The position numbers and the translations under genes are program-made. This document shows positions 54,134-63,163 of a stretch of DNA of 64,000 nt, piece after piece. Source of the DNA: Desulfobacteraceae bacterium Eth-SRB2 (GTDB lineage: Bacteria > Desulfobacterota > Desulfobacteria > Desulfobacterales > UBA11574); the NCBI GenBank assembly GCA_004193595.1, contig RPGQ01000010.1, forward strand, positions 1 to 64,000. Reading direction: 5' to 3'. The first letter of the stretch is position 1, and each line of letters begins with the position of its first letter. The notes under the pieces are model-generated. The model did not search any database. It saw only the letters and a list, made by a program, of their open reading frames with translations, and had not been told where the DNA came from.

Positions 54134-54342
54134 GGTAGTATACCGGGGTGATTAAAATTGCCCATAATATGGCTTTAAAAAATATCCCATATTTATTCCT
54201 TCCCGTATGCTTGGTGTCAGGTTTCAGGTGCCAGCGCCTCTGTTCATCATTCCTGACACCTGAAACCTTAAGATATGGAACAAAAATGGGATTAAAATTC
54301 CATCTGTATACACGGCGATTTTCACCACCCCAGTAGTATACC
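54134..54342. repeat. F7 element
   Basis: The ends are GGTAGTATACCGGGGTGATT and TTTCACCACCCCAGTAGTATACC, roughly inverse. The inside has TGTCAGGTTTCAGGTGCCAG and its inverse arm CCTGACACCTGAAACC, plus AAGATATGGAACAAAAATGG. The inner block reappears inside the F4 element at 58973-59257. Confidence 0.7.
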
Positions 54343-54343
54343 A

Positions 54344-54538
54344 TTACTTGAGCCGGTAAAAAGGCCCGTCCCCGCTTTTTCCCACCAGCCTCAATCGACC
54401 CCCACATTGCTCGCATACCAATAGGATGTCCAAAAGCTTGGAATCAGCGTCGGTTGAATCGTCCATGATGACGGAATCTTCGGGAAGATAGATTGTTATG
54501 CCACATTGCATACACATACATTCTATTTCATTGTTCAT
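54344..54538 (-). CDS. small zinc-ribbon protein
   Basis: 64 residues with CMQC near the start and CEQC near the middle, spaced about 33 residues, a typical rubredoxin-like or ribbon knuckle pair. The stop is two bases after the F7 element. Function unknown. Confidence 0.65.
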   Translation of the reverse strand: MNNEIECMCMQCGITIYLPEDSVIMDDSTDADSKLLDILLVCEQCGGRLRLVGKSGDGPFYRLK

Positions 54539-54874
54539 GTGATATCCTTATGATAAATATCGAGTTATTTAATCCCACTATCCAAAACCGAGAGAAGCCG
54601 GTTGTTTTTGAAATTGAAACCTTGGGGATTTTTTCTTAAAAGCTAAAAATTTTATGGACGTTATAAGTTTTACAATGTAAAGAACTACATATAGCAAATT
54701 TATAAGATTAATTCTACCGAAACAAGTTTATTTAATCTTAAAAACCTGCATCTTTAAAAACTTTCAACGGACTATTGTTTAACATTAATTTAACCGTTCA
54801 GGGTTCAAAGGTTCAGAAATTGTAGGTTTACTTCACAAATCTGAGCCGTGAGCGGTTAAAAAGGATAAATACAT
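54539..54874. other. AT-rich gap before gltX
   Basis: I see no gene. An F5-like fragment CCGTTCAGGGTTCAAAGGTTC lies near 54795-54815. AAGGAT precedes the gltX ATG. No T-box-like specifier or antiterminator was found. Confidence 0.4.
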
Positions 54875-56365
54875 ATGAAACAAGAAACAATCGTACGCTT
54901 TGCTCCTAGCCCCACCGGTTACCTTCATATCGGGGGTGCCCGCACAGCGATTTTCAACTGGCTCTTTGCCCAAAAGACCGGCGGCAAATTTATCCTTCGA
55001 ATCGAGGATACGGATGCGGAACGGTCAACTGAAGAATCTATACAAGGAATTATTGAAAGTTTGAAATGGCTGGGGATAACTTGGGATGAGGGCCCCTATT
55101 TTCAGTCGCAGTTTATTAATGAACATCAGGCCGCCGCGCACAAACTGCTGGAATCGGGGCATGCCTACAAGTGTTTTTGTACCAAAGAAGAACTTGACCG
55201 AAAAAGACAGGCGGCATTGAAGCAGAAGAAAGATTTAAAATATGACGGTACCTGTCGCCATTTAACACCGGATCACGTTGCCGAAAAGGAAGCGGCAGGG
55301 ATTCCTTTTACCATTCGCATGAAGGTGCCCCGCGTCCAGGGCTCTGTCCGTTTTGAAGACACGGTCTACGGAACCATTGAATATAAATACGAGGATATTG
55401 AGGACTTTGTCATTGTCCGTTCCAACGGTCAACCTCTGTACCTTCTTTCAAATACGGTGGATGATATCCGTGACCGGATTACCCATGTCATTCGCGGTCA
55501 GGACGGGCTGTCAAATACACACCGGCAGATTTTGATCTACCAGGCGCTGGGAACACCGGTGCCGCAGTTTGCGCATATGTCCCTCACCCTGGATCCTAAA
55601 AAAGCCAAGATCTCCAAGCGCAAGCATGGCGAAATGGTTGCCGTTCACTTTTACAGAGAGCACGGATTTTTACCATGGGCATTTGTAAATTTTTTGGTAC
55701 TACTGGGATGGGCTACGCCTGAATCCAGAGAAATCTTTTCCAGGGAGGAATTAATCCAAGCGTTTTCCCTTCAAAGAATCAATCGCGCCAATTCCATCTT
55801 CGATGTAAGAACGAATGATCCAAAATACTTTACCGATCCCAAGGCGATAAGTATCAACGCCCATTATCTGAGGACCCTGCCGGTTGAGGAGATTGAACCT
55901 TATGTTCGAACCGAACTGGAAAAAGCGGGTCTCTGGAATCCCGAGTATGAGGGCGCAAAGCGCCGCTGGTATCTGGATACCATTGAACTGATTCGCAGCC
56001 GGTTTCATGTGACAACCGATTTTGTTTCCCGTGGTCGGGCCTATTTTTCCGACGATTTTTCCATTGAATCCAAGGCACTGAAAAAAAATATTTTCAAGCA
56101 TCCGGATCTAAAAAAATGGCTCCCCTTGCTGGCAGACCGGTTGCAGGCTTTGGAAAATTTTACGGCTTTGGAAACCGAGGATACCATTCGTGAGATGGCT
56201 GAGGAGCTAAAAATCAAACCCGGGGTATTGATCAATGGCGTTCGAACCGTTGTTACGGGCCAGCTTGCCGGCCCCGGAATATTTGATATTTTGATTACTT
56301 TAGGACAGCGTCGTGTTGTGAATCGCCTGAAAAAGGCGCCGGCACTTTTCGATAAAGATAGCTAA
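54875..56365 (+). CDS. gltX: glutamyl-tRNA synthetase
   Basis: Charges tRNA-Glu with glutamate. 496 residues, normal for the bacterial enzyme. Class I signatures are present: PSPTGYLHIGGARTAIFNW with the HIGH-type HIGG near residue 17, and the KMSKS-type motif AKISKRKHG near residue 248. A helical anticodon-binding domain completes it. It lies upstream of glnS, separated by an F3 element. Confidence 0.96.
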   Translation: MKQETIVRFAPSPTGYLHIGGARTAIFNWLFAQKTGGKFILRIEDTDAERSTEESIQGIIESLKWLGITWDEGPYFQSQFINEHQAAAHKLLESGHAYKCFCTKEELDRKRQAALKQKKDLKYDGTCRHLTPDHVAEKEAAGIPFTIRMKVPRVQGSVRFEDTVYGTIEYKYEDIEDFVIVRSNGQPLYLLSNTVDDIRDRITHVIRGQDGLSNTHRQILIYQALGTPVPQFAHMSLTLDPKKAKISKRKHGEMVAVHFYREHGFLPWAFVNFLVLLGWATPESREIFSREELIQAFSLQRINRANSIFDVRTNDPKYFTDPKAISINAHYLRTLPVEEIEPYVRTELEKAGLWNPEYEGAKRRWYLDTIELIRSRFHVTTDFVSRGRAYFSDDFSIESKALKKNIFKHPDLKKWLPLLADRLQALENFTALETEDTIREMAEELKIKPGVLINGVRTVVTGQLAGPGIFDILITLGQRRVVNRLKKAPALFDKDS

Positions 56366-56370
56366 AGAAG

Positions 56371-56553
56371 TGTGTAATTCACTGATGTTGGTTAACAGCG
56401 GTCATTTATTACTTTCCATCGGAATTCGAAGGTCTGGTTTCAGGTGTCGGGTGTCAGGTGTCAGAAGGACGAACGTAAGAGCTGACACCTGAACACTGAC
56501 ACCTGAAACCTGGATTGCTTGAGCTAAATCACCAACAATCTTGATTTACACCC
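56371..56553. repeat. F3 element, copy 2
   Basis: It starts six bases after the gltX stop and ends 20 bases before the glnS start. It is almost identical to 42053-42221, with one extra GAACACTGACACCT word in the right arm. Confidence 0.85.
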
Positions 56554-56573
56554 TAAAGAATGGAGCTTTGAGT

Positions 56574-58286
56574 ATGACAAAAACCGAATTCACTCCGGCC
56601 CCTAATTTTATCCGGAATATTGTCGCCCAGGACTTAAAAGATAACAAAAACAACGGCCGGGTTGTCACCCGCTTTCCTCCGGAGCCCAACGGATATCTAC
56701 ATATCGGACATGCCAAATCCATTTGTCTTAACTTCGGTATTGCCGCAGAGAATAATGGGGGTATTTGCAATTTGCGATTCGATGATACCAATCCGGGCAA
56801 AGAGGATATTGAATATGTTGAATCCATAATAGAAGACGTCCGATGGCTTGGATTCGATTGGGATGATCGTCTGTTTTATACCTCCGACTACTTTGAGCAA
56901 CTTTATCAATATGCCGTTCAGTTGATCAAAGCCGGTAAGGCTTATGTGTGCAGCTTGCGCGCTGATGAGATCAGGGAGAGCCGCGGAACCCTGACAACGC
57001 CGGGAAAGGAAAGTCCCTATCGCAACCGTTCGGTGACGGAAAACCAGGACCTGTTCGAACGTATGCGAGCCGGAGAATTTGAAGACGGTTCCCACGTGCT
57101 CCGAGCCAAGATTGATATGGCATCGCCAAATGTTCTGATGCGTGATCCCGCGCTTTATCGTATTCGACGGATACCCCATCACAGAACCGGTGATAAGTGG
57201 TGCATTTATCCCATGTACGACTTTGCCCATTGCCTTTCAGATTCCATCGAAGGAATTACCCATTCTCTTTGCACCCTTGAATTTGAAATTAATCGCCAAC
57301 TCTACGACTGGATATTGGACGAACTGAATGTGGATTGCCATCCCCAACAAATCGAATTCGCCCGCCTTAACCTCAGCTATACGGTATTAAGCAAGCGCAA
57401 ACTTGTGGAGTTGGTAGATGGGGGACGTGTTTCAGGATGGGATGATCCTCGAATGCCTACAATAAGCGGTCTGAGGAGACGCGGCTATACACCGGAGTCG
57501 ATCCGCAATTTTTGTGACCGGATCGGAGTGGCCCGGCGGGACAGCATTGTTGATATGGCTTTGCTCGAATACAGCATCAGAGAAGATTTGAATAAACGGG
57601 CACAACGCGTAATGGGTGTGCTGCGCCCGTTCAAGGTCGTCATCGACAATTTTCCCGAAAACAAGGTTGAAGAATTGGATGCCTTGAACAACCCTGAAGA
57701 TCCGGCTATGGGTACACGCAAGATTCCTTTTTCGCGAGTGATTTATATAGAACAGGACGATTTTTTAGAGGATCCGCCGAAAAAGTTTTTCCGTTTGGCG
57801 CCCGGGCGTGAAGTGCGACTGAGATATGCGTATTATATTACCTGCGTGAGAATTGTTAAGGATGAAAAAACCGGACAGGTGGTCGAACTGCATTGCACCT
57901 ATGATCCGGATACCCGCGGCGGATCATCGCCTGATGGACGGAAGGTTAAAGCAACCTTACACTGGATTTCTGCGGCCCACGCGATAAAAGCCGAAACACG
58001 CCTTTACGAACATTTCTTTATAAAAGAAAATCCGGATGAGGAGAAGGATGTTGATTTTAAAACATATTTAAATCCGAATTCTTTGGAAACACTCCCTTTC
58101 TTTGTGGAACCCAGTCTTGCCGGTGCGGCACCGGGTAGCCGATACCAGTTTGAAAGACTCGGTTATTTCTGTGTCGATTCCAAAGATTCTTCCGAACGAG
58201 CCCTAATATTCAACCGCACGGTAACGTTACGGGATACATGGGCCAGAATACAGAAAGCACAGCAGAAAAAACAAAAAAAGAGGTAA
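56574..58286 (+). CDS. glnS: glutaminyl-tRNA synthetase
   Basis: Charges tRNA-Gln directly. About 570 residues. It shows [20 protein letters not shown] with HIGH, FDDTNP, and the KMSKS-type VLSKRKL, and a C-terminal beta-barrel anticodon domain ([14 protein letters not shown]). The start at 56574 has GGAG seven bases upstream; a longer frame from 56541 enters the repeat. Its presence means a GatCAB route is not needed for tRNA-Gln. Confidence 0.96.
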   Translation: MTKTEFTPAPNFIRNIVAQDLKDNKNNGRVVTRFPPEPNGYLHIGHAKSICLNFGIAAENNGGICNLRFDDTNPGKEDIEYVESIIEDVRWLGFDWDDRLFYTSDYFEQLYQYAVQLIKAGKAYVCSLRADEIRESRGTLTTPGKESPYRNRSVTENQDLFERMRAGEFEDGSHVLRAKIDMASPNVLMRDPALYRIRRIPHHRTGDKWCIYPMYDFAHCLSDSIEGITHSLCTLEFEINRQLYDWILDELNVDCHPQQIEFARLNLSYTVLSKRKLVELVDGGRVSGWDDPRMPTISGLRRRGYTPESIRNFCDRIGVARRDSIVDMALLEYSIREDLNKRAQRVMGVLRPFKVVIDNFPENKVEELDALNNPEDPAMGTRKIPFSRVIYIEQDDFLEDPPKKFFRLAPGREVRLRYAYYITCVRIVKDEKTGQVVELHCTYDPDTRGGSSPDGRKVKATLHWISAAHAIKAETRLYEHFFIKENPDEEKDVDFKTYLNPNSLETLPFFVEPSLAGAAPGSRYQFERLGYFCVDSKDSSERALIFNRTVTLRDTWARIQKAQQKKQKKR

Positions 58287-58341
58287 GGTAACCATTTCGT
58301 TCTTTGAAACAAACCGGATCCAAACGAGCGGTCTATAAAAT

Positions 58342-58371
58342 TTTCAAAAAGGGGCGTTTTGCAAAGGTCTC
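58342..58371. repeat. F1 partial end
   Basis: TTTCAAAAAGGGGCGTTTTG followed by CAAAGGTCTC equals one end of the F1 elements at 34030 and 47882. The other end is missing, so it is a truncated copy. Confidence 0.65.
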
Positions 58372-58403
58372 GAAGCTAACGTGATATCAAAAGAGGTTAA
58401 ACC

Positions 58404-58898
58404 ATGCCGATCTACGAATTTTATTGCAGGGACTGTAATACTCTTTTTAACTTTTTCTCCAAAACCATTAATACGACCAAAAAGCCCAAGTGCCCGAAAT
58501 GTAAAACAAGGACACTTACCCGACAGATTTCTGTGGTGGCATTTACCGGACGAGCAAAGGAAGACGGCGATCTTGATGATCTGCCCTTTGACAGCAGCAA
58601 AATGGAACAGGCCATGCAGATGTTGGCGGGTGAAGCTGATAAAATGAACGAGGATGATCCCAAGCAGGCTGCCAATCTTATGCGCAAACTTTCTGATATG
58701 ACAGGCCTTAAACTCGGTGACGGCATGGATGAGGCGTTGAGGAGGATGGAAAAAGGTGAAGATCCTGAACAGGTGGAGGCTGAGTTAAGTGATATTCTGG
58801 AAGAGGAAGACCCGTTTTCTTTGCAGGCGAAAGAGTCAAAAAACATCAAACCAAGACGCAAAGAACCGTTACGGGATGAAACCCTTTATGACTTATGA
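58404..58898 (+). CDS. FmdB-type zinc-ribbon protein with acidic tail
   Basis: 164 residues. The N-terminal FmdB/CxxC ribbon reads MPIYEFYCRDCNTLFNFF and CPKCKTRTLTRQIS. The rest is helical and acidic (EQAMQMLAGEADKMNEDD, EQVEAELSDILEEEDP). FmdB domains are thought to regulate or bind nucleic acid, but are not well characterised. GAGGT lies six bases upstream of the ATG. Confidence 0.82.
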   Translation: MPIYEFYCRDCNTLFNFFSKTINTTKKPKCPKCKTRTLTRQISVVAFTGRAKEDGDLDDLPFDSSKMEQAMQMLAGEADKMNEDDPKQAANLMRKLSDMTGLKLGDGMDEALRRMEKGEDPEQVEAELSDILEEEDPFSLQAKESKNIKPRRKEPLRDETLYDL

Positions 58899-58972
58899 CC
58901 GTTTCATGCAAAAGTGCATCCGGAGGTTTTCGGCGCTTATTTAAACAACATCGGCAATATTTTGTAGATATT

Positions 58973-59257
58973 GAAATCAAGACCGTTGGTAAACGCTGAT
59001 GCCTTTCTATTGACAAACCGTGGCTCCGAAGCTTTTTTTAGGTGTCCGGTGTCCGGTGTCAGGTGTCAGGTGTCAGGTTTCAGGTGCCATCGCCTCTGTT
59101 CATCATTCCTGACACTTGACACCTAAAGATATGGAACAAAAATGGGATTAAAATTTCATCTATATACACGGCGATTTTCACCACCCCACCTGACACCTGA
59201 CACCGGACACCAAATAGCCATAGCAATCTTAGCAAACAACAGTCTTGATTTAAACCC
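58973..59257. repeat. F4 element, copy 2, with F7 interior
   Basis: The ends GAAATCAAGACCGTTGGTAA and AACAGTCTTGATTTAAACCC are those of 46571-47113 in reverse order. Inside are TGTCCGGTGTCAGGTGTCAG words and the block AAGATATGGAACAAAAATGG...TTTTCACCACCCCA of F7. The whole gap 58899-59328 has no other feature. Confidence 0.7.
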
Positions 59258-59328
59258 ATGCTTCGCAGAAGCCACATTTATAAGCTCTAATAAATCCTTA
59301 TCTTCAGAGACTGTTCGGAGGCAGAACC

Positions 59329-59856
59329 ATGGAAAAGGAGGCGCTTGAGCGCATAGAAATTTTACGGGGAGATATAACCCGTCTTCAACTGGATGCAGTT
59401 GTTAATGCAGCGAATACGTCGCTTTTGGGAGGAGGCGGTGTGGATGGAGCAATCCATAGAGCAGCGGGTCCGAGGCTTTTAAATGAATGCCGAAAAATCG
59501 GGGGATGCCCTACCGGTGAGGCCAGAATAACCAGAGGCTATAATATGCCTGCCGGATATGTAATACATACGGTAGGGCCTATCTACAGTGGAAGGGCTCA
59601 AGACCGAAAACTTCTTTCCTCTTGTTACTTGAACAGTCTGAAACTTGCCGTAAAAAATTCTATTACTTCTATTGCCTTTCCAGCTATAAGTTGTGGCGTG
59701 TATGGTTACCCCGTAGAAGATGCCTGTAAAATCGCAGTTGATACGACCTGCGATTTTTTAAAGGAAAACAGAACCATAAAAAAGGTCGTCTTTATCCTTT
59801 TTTCTGAAAAGAATCATGCGGTCTACCAGGAATACTTAAAAAGTTTGGCAAAATAA
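59329..59856 (+). CDS. macrodomain protein (O-acetyl-ADP-ribose deacetylase type)
   Basis: 175 residues. The ADP-ribose-binding signature is clear: [56 protein letters not shown] and ISCGVYGYP. The YmdB-like group hydrolyses O-acetyl-ADP-ribose and can remove ADP-ribose from proteins. CGGAGG lies six bases upstream of the ATG. Confidence 0.93.
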   Translation: MEKEALERIEILRGDITRLQLDAVVNAANTSLLGGGGVDGAIHRAAGPRLLNECRKIGGCPTGEARITRGYNMPAGYVIHTVGPIYSGRAQDRKLLSSCYLNSLKLAVKNSITSIAFPAISCGVYGYPVEDACKIAVDTTCDFLKENRTIKKVVFILFSEKNHAVYQEYLKSLAK

Positions 59857-59860
59857 AACG

Positions 59861-59907
59861 TGATGAATTCGCAAAAGGTTTTTTTTGACTTTTTACGAGA
59901 CCATCAT
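59861..59907. repeat. F2 partial end
   Basis: TGATGAATTCGC...GACTTTTTACGAGACCATCA holds both end words of F2 with the middle deleted. Confidence 0.6.
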
Positions 59908-59979
59908 AACTATCGGATTCGAAAAAATAAAATTCATCTTATCTTAGGTTTTAATTTATGGTTTTTTTAACCTCTTACA

Positions 59980-60008
59980 TTGACAAATCCATATGTCGAG
60001 ATTATGTT
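59980..60008 (+). promoter_or_regulatory. sigma-70-type promoter of the selenoprotein gene
   Basis: TTGACA at 59980-59985 and TATGTT at 60003-60008 are separated by 17 bases, 60 bases before the start codon. The -35 box is perfect and the -10 box matches at four of six. Confidence 0.6.
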
Positions 60009-60067
60009 AAAATTTAATTTAGACCTATTTAACAGGCGGTTATATTTTTTACAAAAAGGAGAATATT

Positions 60068-60382
60068 ATGATTGAAGTTAGCAAATTAGCTACAGAACAG
60101 ATTGCCGAATATTTCAAAGAAAAAGAGGTTTCACCCATACGGATCTTTTTAAATTCGGGAGGATGAGGCGGCCCATCACTCGCCATGGCTCTGGATGAGT
60201 CTAAAGATACAGATCACGTTTTTGAAATTGACGGTTTCAAATATATCGTCGACAAAGAGTTTATGGAAAAAGCAAAGCCGATAAAGATAGATTTTTCCGA
60301 AATGGGTTTTAAACTCAACTGCGGCATAGATTTCGGATCAGGATGTTCAGGCTGCGGATCACAAACAACTTCCTGTTGTTAA
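60068..60382 (+). CDS. HesB/IscA-like selenoprotein (in-frame UGA = Sec)
   Basis: The frame from ATG 60068 to TAA 60382 is continuous except for one TGA at 60164-60166, codon 33. Reading it as selenocysteine (U) gives 104 residues: IFLNSGGUGGPSLAMALDES in the middle matches the HesB-like fold, where cysteine is usual (GGCGGPxLxMALDE). Later residues FEIDGFKYIVDKEFMEKA and CGIDFGSGCSGCGS follow the IscA pattern with a cysteine-rich end. AAGGAG lies six bases before the ATG. A small stem (GCCCAT...ATGGC, 60171-60189) right after TGA could act as the bacterial SECIS. A terminator follows. Automatic callers would start it late, at 60185. Confidence 0.85.
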
Positions 60383-60407
60383 TTATACAGATTCCGTTAT
60401 TAACCAA

Positions 60408-60437
60408 GGGCAACACCGTTAAGGTGTTGCCCTTTTT
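60408..60437 (+). terminator. strong Rho-independent terminator
   Basis: GGGCAACACC and GGTGTTGCCC form a perfect ten-base stem with a five-base loop, followed by TTTTT, 26 bases after the selenoprotein stop. Confidence 0.92.
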
Positions 60438-60609
60438 ATATTTTTCTGGAGAAATGGCTTCATCAAGCCGGCTGAATTCTTCTCTGAATTCATCGCCATA
60501 TCGATAATATTTATTGCGAGAAAACCGGAAGGCCCTTTTGCGTGAGCGGTTAAGGATTGTATATGCGTTTTTCCCATAATCTTTGAAAATATGGGATCAG
60601 TCCATAGAG
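60438..60609. other. intergenic region with weak hairpin
   Basis: CCCATAATCTTTGAAAATATGGG near 60572 can form a six-base stem. No gene seen. Confidence 0.3.
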
Positions 60610-60909
60610 TTATTCGGTTGGAAATTCCAAGCTATCGCTTTCAGATAGATAGGGTTCGGATATATGACTCCCGGCAACGTGAAAATCCAATGGCCTTTGG
60701 GTTTCAGACGGTTCTTTAAGGGCTTTTTCACGAAAATGTATTTTGATGATCTCAATACGTTGTCGAGCCAATTTTTCACCCCCAAGTTTTAAGTAAGTTA
60801 AAATAATTTGCTGGGTGTGGTCGTCACCTTTAAGTGGGTCGGGAAGCAGATTAATCAAGCGCTTAAAAGCCAATTCCAATTCGTCCAGAATTTTCATTTG
60901 ATTCGTCAT
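60610..60909 (-). CDS. hypothetical 99-residue protein
   Basis: Helical, charged N-terminal half (MKILDELELAFKRLINLL, LKLGGEKLARQRIEIIKIHF), then a less ordered acidic end. AGGAGA lies five bases before the ATG. No family recognised. It stands alone in opposite orientation to its neighbours. Confidence 0.6.
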   Translation of the reverse strand: MTNQMKILDELELAFKRLINLLPDPLKGDDHTQQIILTYLKLGGEKLARQRIEIIKIHFREKALKEPSETQRPLDFHVAGSHISEPYLSESDSLEFPTE

Positions 60910-61209
60910 TATATCTCCTGAATACGGATTTTTAATATGGCAAATAGTGACAATAAATCATGAATGAAAAATGTAAAGTGTTTTTATCAGAAATTTATTA
61001 AATAAATTTAAAAAAGGGTATCAGACAAGTGATTCACTTAAAAACCGGATCGCCTGAATGCTTGTTTGTTTCCTTTGTTTTGTGAAGATAGAATGATACA
61101 AAAGTAAAGAACCACGGTGGCTTAAGCTATACCGGTTGAAAAATTGATATAACTTTGATAGGATTAACCTAAATCATAAATCCAAAGATCACAGAAAAGA
61201 TAAATTCTT
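60910..61209. other. intergenic region
   Basis: About 300 bases between divergent genes. No repeat or convincing promoter seen. Confidence 0.3.
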
Positions 61210-62205
61210 ATGACTGCAGAAGAATTGAATCCGGAAAAAATACTTAAATTATCAGGAAGTTATTGGGAGACTTGTACGCTTCATGCGGGAGTTAAACTCG
61301 ATGTTTTTACAATCATCGGCAAAGATTATCTTAAGGGGGAAGATGTGGCCGACAAACTTAACGGCGACAAAAGAGGGGTTAAAACACTTCTCAATGCCCT
61401 TTCTGCCATGGATCTTCTGGTGAAAAAAGAAGATACCTATGCCAACACCCCTTTGAGTTACGCTTTTCTTTCCAAGGACGCTTCCCGATATATGGGGCAC
61501 ATCATCATGCACCATCACAATTTGATAGAGTCTTGGGGCCGGCTGGATGTAGCGGTTCAATCCGGCCGTTCGGTAAGGCATAGAGCAACGCATACGGACG
61601 AAGACGCACGAAAAAATTTTCTTATGGGTATGTTCAATTTGGCGATGAATCTCGCCCCGGTGCTGGTGCCGAAAGTAGATCTTTCCGGTCGACGGCATTT
61701 ACTCGACCTGGGGGGCGGCCCCGGAACTTATGCCATTCATTTTTGTATGAAAAATCCCCAGCTCAAAGCAACGGTTTATGACCTGCCCACCACGCGCCCC
61801 TTTGCTGAAAAAACCATTGCTAAATTTAATTTGCAGGACCGGATCGATTTTAAAGACGTGGATTATCTTGAAGAAAAGATTGAAGGAATCTATGACGTGG
61901 TATGGCTGTCTCAAATTCTCCACGGAGAAGGACCCGAGGACTGTCGCAAAATTATCGGCAAGGCCGCTTCTGTCCTGGAACCCGGAGGTATGATCCTGAT
62001 CCACGATTTTATTTTAAACAACAGTATGGACGGCCCGCTTTTTCCGGCTTTGTTTTCCCTGAATATGCTTTTGGGAACGCCGTCAGGACAATCCTATTCT
62101 GAAAAACAGATCGGAGACATGCTTTTCGATGCCGGGGTCAGGGAAATCCGGCGCATTTTTTTCGAATCACCCAATGATTCTGGAATAATAACCGGTATTG
62201 TTTGA
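61210..62205 (+). CDS. O-methyltransferase-type protein with dimerisation domain
   Basis: 331 residues. A winged-helix dimerisation domain (about 10-95, LHAGVKLDVFTIIG, RGVKTLLNALSAMDLL) precedes a Rossmann methyltransferase domain with motif I LLDLGGGPGTYAIHF near 164, then TVYDLPTTRPFAE and LEPGGMILIHDF. This is the layout of plant-type and actinobacterial O-methyltransferases. The substrate is unknown. The next gene starts 13 bases later. Confidence 0.88.
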   Translation: MTAEELNPEKILKLSGSYWETCTLHAGVKLDVFTIIGKDYLKGEDVADKLNGDKRGVKTLLNALSAMDLLVKKEDTYANTPLSYAFLSKDASRYMGHIIMHHHNLIESWGRLDVAVQSGRSVRHRATHTDEDARKNFLMGMFNLAMNLAPVLVPKVDLSGRRHLLDLGGGPGTYAIHFCMKNPQLKATVYDLPTTRPFAEKTIAKFNLQDRIDFKDVDYLEEKIEGIYDVVWLSQILHGEGPEDCRKIIGKAASVLEPGGMILIHDFILNNSMDGPLFPALFSLNMLLGTPSGQSYSEKQIGDMLFDAGVREIRRIFFESPNDSGIITGIV

Positions 62206-62218
62206 TGAGGAAGAGATC

Positions 62219-63163
62219 ATGAATTGTCATCCCATTACCCGTAGAGAATCGATAAAAAAGCTTTTTAAAATAACCGGAAGCCTTGCGCTGACCGGCGTAA
62301 TGACATGCCCTTTTCAAAAAACGATTTCGGCCTGGGCCGGATCAACCAATAAAAAATTTATTGTTGAGGGGATCGGACAGAATCCTGAATATTCTGTTAA
62401 GGCCTTAGTCGAAAAGGTTTTTGAGGCGGCCGGCGGAATACAAAAATTTGTTTCAAGGCAGGATGTGGTGGTGATCAAACCGAATATCTCTTGGGCAAGG
62501 CACCCCGACCTGGCGGCAACCACCCATCCGGAAGTTTTGAAAGCGGTTGTTGAGCTCTGTCAGGAGGCCGGAGCTAAAAAAGTCAGAATCGCCGATCATA
62601 CCATCCATGATGCCAGACGCTGTTTTGCCATCACAGGTGCCGGGATGGTTGCAAAAAAAACCGGAGCGGATCTGGTATATCCACGGTCGTCATTGATGCG
62701 TAACATGAAATTACAGGGACACCGTCTGGATGTCTGGCCGGTTTTTTTGCCTCTGGTTGAGGCCGACAAAATCATCAATCTGCCGGTTGCCAAGGTCCAT
62801 AGCCTTAGCGGTCTAACGCTTGGCATGAAAAACTGGATTGGAGCTGTGGGCGGCAGGAGAAGTGCCCTGCACCAGGATATACACCTGACCATTGTGGATC
62901 TGGCTCAATTTTTCAATCCCACGGTCACTCTCATAGATGCCACCCGGATCATGGTCGCTAACGGTCCATCGGGCGGAAGCCGTTCGGATGTGGCGGTTTC
63001 AAATCGCCTTATATTAAGTGACGATCCTGTTGCCGCAGATGCCAAAGCAGCAGGTCTCTTTAATTTACGTCCCCAGGACATCGGTTTCATTCGCCTCGGG
63101 GAAAAATGGGGACTTGGCACCACTGAATTTCAAAAACTCCGTCAGACCCAGGTGATCATTTGA
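62219..63163 (+). CDS. DUF362 protein with Tat-like signal
   Basis: About 314 residues. The N-terminus has TRRESIKKLFKITGSLALTG, a twin-arginine-type export signal. The DUF362 domain shows VVIKPNISWARHP, HPEVLKAVVELCQEAGAKKV, INLPVAKVHSLSGLTLGMKN, typical of the family, often fused to or beside ferredoxin domains. The ATG at 62219 has AGGAAGAG six bases upstream. It overlaps the next gene (TTG start in its stop region), and the partner there is an Fe-S membrane protein, so they probably act in one redox complex. Confidence 0.85.
   Translation: MNCHPITRRESIKKLFKITGSLALTGVMTCPFQKTISAWAGSTNKKFIVEGIGQNPEYSVKALVEKVFEAAGGIQKFVSRQDVVVIKPNISWARHPDLAATTHPEVLKAVVELCQEAGAKKVRIADHTIHDARRCFAITGAGMVAKKTGADLVYPRSSLMRNMKLQGHRLDVWPVFLPLVEADKIINLPVAKVHSLSGLTLGMKNWIGAVGGRRSALHQDIHLTIVDLAQFFNPTVTLIDATRIMVANGPSGGSRSDVAVSNRLILSDDPVAADAKAAGLFNLRPQDIGFIRLGEKWGLGTTEFQKLRQTQVII

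Noticed and set aside
49433..54155. Nearly identical 60-70-codon frames at 49433 and 53949 (MLHFAIIQRTKSTPHDYK...)
   Set aside because: They lie wholly inside the two F2 elements, have no ribosome site and follow from near identity of the repeats, so they are not evidence of a gene.
54539..54874. T-box riboswitch before gltX
   Set aside because: No T-box consensus (TGGxACCGCG) or terminator/antiterminator pair is seen.
60068..60184. Reading the gene at 60185 as a short 65-residue protein or the TGA as a pseudogene stop
   Set aside because: The upstream frame has a good start, ribosome site and HesB-like residues on both sides of TGA in the same frame, which fits selenocysteine better.
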